A stretch of 64,000 bases of DNA from Amyloporia xantha (Eukaryota > Basidiomycota > Agaricomycetes > Polyporales > Adustoporiaceae): positions 3,224,001-3,288,000 of the forward strand of contig JAYKKR010000002.1 of the NCBI GenBank assembly GCA_036971615.1, read 5' to 3'. The position numbers were made by a program, and so were the translations under genes. The notes under the pieces are model-generated. The model did not search any database and had not been told where the DNA came from. It saw only the letters and a list, made by a program, of their open reading frames with translations. Below, in pieces: positions 61,149 through 64,000 of this stretch (the first letter of the stretch is position 1; the number at the start of each line of letters is the position of its first letter).

Positions 61149-64000
61149 ATGCAGCTACTCAGGTCGGGTCCTTCCTGGCCAACTGACAGCGACGACCCGT
61201 TCGTCGCAAAACTCCCTGCACAGCAGACTCTGCGGAAGACAGACACTGTCCCTAACGAGGTTGAGAACGTATCGCCTGAGCATCTCGCGCGGCGCGATGC
61301 AATTCCCGACAGTCCTGACAAGATACGTCTGCAAGAACACGTTCGCAATGCATCTCGAAGGCAGCGGGAGCTTGAGGAGCTGGTGTTGAGTCCACGTAGG
61401 CGGAGGCGGAGGGCACCAGCGGTTGTCCCTCAGGTACGTTTACCCATTATACGTCTATCTTTCGCTATTGAGCCTCCTGTCAGGCTTCGGCAAGTACACT
61501 GCAGGACGTTCAGAACGTGGTAACGATGAACGCAAGTCTGCAAGCCATACCACCGGGTGCATTGCCGTTCGAGACCACCGATCCTGCCGATGTCGTGCTC
61601 ACATCACCCGAACGGCAGCGCACTGCCATACGCGAGCAGAGTCGCGCGCGACGGGTTCTATCACCAGAGACACCAACTCGCCGACGCAATTACACAGCCA
61701 CAAGCGTTGAACATCGCACGCAGGATGTCACGACCGTCACTTCGCCAAGTCCTGCCCATCCACCTGCTGCAGCCAACCGACGATCGCTCGGTCAGCAGCG
61801 ACGGCGTGAGCGAGAACGTCGTGCTCGCGAGGCACAACAACAGTCCACTCATGGCTCTCAGCCTCCTGATACACGCCCGGTCACACCAACAGCAGCACCT
61901 TTGAGCGAGCCCCTTGAACATGTCACGGACGCCGCACCAATGACTCCGCTAACACACACCACCATCCCTAATCGCCGATCCCTCGCACAACAGGCCCGCC
62001 GTCTACGTGAACGCCTGGAACGTGAGAATTCAATGACCCACAACATGCCAGCCAGTGCAACAGAAGTTACCCCGATATCGCGCACCCTGAATCGACGATC
62101 GACGGCTCGGATAATGCGAAACGCACAAGTGCGCGCGCAGCAGGTTGACACTGCCACACAGCCATCCACTGCCTCGACAACGCAAGCACATCCTTCTCCG
62201 ACAAACGTCTTCTCAATGAGCACATCGAGACGTAGAAATGTAAACGGTATGTCTACAGTCTTTCCAAGTCCGTGATTGAGAATGTTAATTCCCAGTTCAT
62301 TTCCAGTACGTACTTCGCCAGCCCCTGGAGGATCTACGCAAGCAGCGTCATGCTCAGACGCCGTAGTCGACTACCAACACCATCACTCTCGCACCGAGGC
62401 TCATGAGCCACAGCTTGACCGTGACCACCTACGTGAGCATCATCGTGATTTTTACTTCATCATTTTTTCTGACAGATATCTGCAGCATCTTCCTCCACTG
62501 TCCATGAACCTGACCGTCAACTTGAGGTGAACAGCTCGAGAGATCGGCGGTCTACAGGACGACATTCCGCAGATGTTGTCATCGCACCTGTTGCACGTCG
62601 TCCGTACCGTGATCCACGAGAACGACATGACCTCGGTGCTATGATAGATGAATGTCCAGACTGTGGTGCGCTACACTGGAAAGCTGAGCGACTCTCCCGA
62701 TCAAGGAAATTTGGTATATGCTGTGCTCGGGGACAGGTTGATCTAGCAGCCCCTCGCGATCCACCAGCCGCTCTCAAAAATTTATTCGATGCTGCGGAAC
62801 CATTCGCCAAAGAATTTCGTCAAAACATCCGATCATACAATTCTGCCCTCGCATTTACGTCCCTTGGTGTCGACATTGATCATTCAATCAATACATCAGA
62901 GCAACGTGCACCTTACATATTCAGGATACATGGCCAGCTCTGTCATAAAATTGGATCATTACTTCCTGCTGGAGACCACCCACCATCATATTCTCAGCTT
63001 TACATTTATGATGGTGAGACCGCTTTGGCTGAGCGCATGGCACGCAATGACCACCTCGATGAGGCAACGATGACACTCCTACAAGATCTTCTCTTGCGAC
63101 ATCATGCTTATGCCCAAATTTACAAGCATGCACATGAGCGATTACGGGACCATGAGGGCTCTGAGGACATCTCAGTGCAGCTCCGCTTCGATCGTTGTCG
63201 GGATCGCGGGCGTTACAATCTTCCTACAGCAGTTGAGGTTGCAGTTCTTCTCCCAGGCCATGGTGAGAATAGTGCAGGTACCAGAGACATTGTTCTTCAG
63301 AAACGAAGTGGGCAGCTGCAGAGAATGCCAGATGGGCACCCAGCCTATGCCTGTCTGCATTATGTGCTCCTGTTTCCCTTTGGAGAACATGGCTGGCACA
63401 GTGATCTATCGCTATTGGCTGATAACTCGAGACGAAGACGACGAGCTGACTCAGAGCAAGAGTCTGATCCTGAAAACGAGGAGGATGCAGATGAACACTT
63501 GGAGGGTTCACGACGTCTCACTCGGACACGCTTTTGTGCATATCAGCTGCAGGTCCGACGTCAGGAGTACTCAACCATTCTGCGGGGAGGCCGTTTACTG
63601 CAACAATATATTGTTGATATGTGGGCTTGTGCAGACCAAGACCGTTTGAGCTGGTTTCGGCACCACCAAAGTACTATCCGTGCATCACTCTATAGTGGTC
63701 TTGAAGACGCTGTCGCTGCTGCTGATGCAAATTTGCATAATGTTGATCTCAACAATCTCGGACATCGCTTTATCCTTCCATCATCATATATTGGTGGAGC
63801 GAGGCATATGCATCAACTTTTCCAGGACTCTCTTGCCATTGGTAGAGAGTTTCGAAAGATCGATCTTTTTCTCACCATGACAGCTAATCCTGAATGGCCT
63901 GAGATCACACGAGAGCTCCTCCCTGGCCAGAAAGCATCTGATCGCCCTGACTTGGTAGCACGTGTCTTCAAGCTCAAAAAAGAAGCTCTTCTTCGTGATA
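61149..64000 (+). CDS. Helitron Rep-helicase protein, N-terminal part (runs off the right edge)
   Basis: Replicative transposase of a rolling-circle transposon. Candidate start ATG 61149 (MQLLRSGPSWPTDSDDPFVA); exon 1 ends at CAG 61433, exon 2 resumes ASASTLQDVQNVVTMNASLQ. The basic N-terminal region has three spaced copies of an N-R-R-S unit (ANRRSLGQQRRRERERRARE, PNRRSLAQQARRLRERLERE, LNRRSTARIMRNAQVRAQQ). Two further introns (62248 to about 62305; about 62446 to 62486) lead to a frame open to the window end. It holds the zinc-like CPDCGALHW...GICCARGQVDL (62655-62745), the Helitron_like_N domain AYIF-like APYIFRIHGQLCHKIGSLLP, AYACLHYVLLFPFGEHGWH, QLQVRRQEYSTILRGGRLLQ, IVDMWACADQDRLSWFRHHQ, GGARHMHQLFQDSLAIGREF and Rep motif FLTMTANPEWPEI (63865-63905). 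The HUH and helicase motifs lie beyond the window. No stop or frameshift, so it may be recent. Confidence 0.88.
61149..64000 (+). mobile_element. Helitron, left part
   Basis: Defined by the coding region above. The true 5' end (a TC dinucleotide at an A-T insertion site) must lie between FRG1 (60559) and the coding region, but Helitron 5' ends have no terminal repeat and I could not place it. The 3' CTRR hairpin end is outside the window. Confidence 0.8.

Overview
The window is nuclear DNA from a filamentous basidiomycete, most likely an agaricomycete mushroom or polypore. The evidence is dense housekeeping genes on both strands, almost all cut by many 45-70 nt GT-AG introns (two clear GC-AG introns in the RAD3 gene), short intergenic spacers, a basidiomycete-type small Cys-rich protein, an intron-containing tRNA-Phe, and a Helitron. 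Gene models below were joined by hand from exon frames, splice signals and family conservation. Start and stop codons are firmer than every internal splice site.

Layout, left: 1-1913 (-) is the N-terminal part of dipeptidyl peptidase III, cut by the window edge; 2215-3843 (-) a mitochondrial TPR membrane protein resembling MGR3; 4040-7553 (+) the TFIIH helicase XPD/RAD3; 7671-7981 (-) a small Cys-rich protein whose second exon is easily missed. About 3 kb (8289-11227) then hold no recognisable gene, only isolated TATA boxes. 11228-15111 (-) is the mitochondrial i-AAA protease YME1, 15449-17321 (+) a DUF726 alpha/beta hydrolase, 17748-18996 (-) a single-pass LEA2-like protein, and 19437-21165 (-) a Zip3/RNF212-like RING protein.

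Middle: 21732-26948 (+) is a large JmjC protein with a zinc-binding Cys cluster, a tandem-repeat coiled coil and a disordered tail; 27344-29369 (-) a membrane-type casein kinase I; 29846-31468 (-) the GID4/VID24 substrate receptor of the GID E3 ligase. The AT-rich spacer 31469-33845 seems to contain a decayed DNA transposon with imperfect terminal inverted repeats. 33846-36668 (-) is a DHA2-type MFS transporter, 38065-39175 (+) Ran GTPase, 39688-41031 (-) a conserved-looking unknown protein, 41599-42916 (-) FAM50/XAP5, 43083-43637 (+) mitoribosomal uS13m and 43781-44609 (-) TRAPP subunit BET3.

Right: 46307-50115 (+) encodes a Ser/Pro-rich regulator-like protein with a conserved core and a cadherin/Ig-like segment, after a long leader; 50362-55216 (-) USP48-type deubiquitinase; 55443-56564 (+) BUD23 rRNA methyltransferase; 57092-57177 (-) tRNA-Phe(GAA); 57320-58294 (+) V-ATPase subunit D; 58524-59285 (-) ribosomal protein uL24/RPL26, whose stop codon lies behind the last intron; 59530-60559 (+) FRG1. 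From about 61149 to the right edge the sequence is an apparently intact Helitron Rep-helicase gene, truncated by the window.

There is no operon or biosynthetic cluster. Several adjacent divergent pairs (FAM50/uS13m, RPL26/FRG1, USP48/BUD23) share short spacers that are probably bidirectional promoters.
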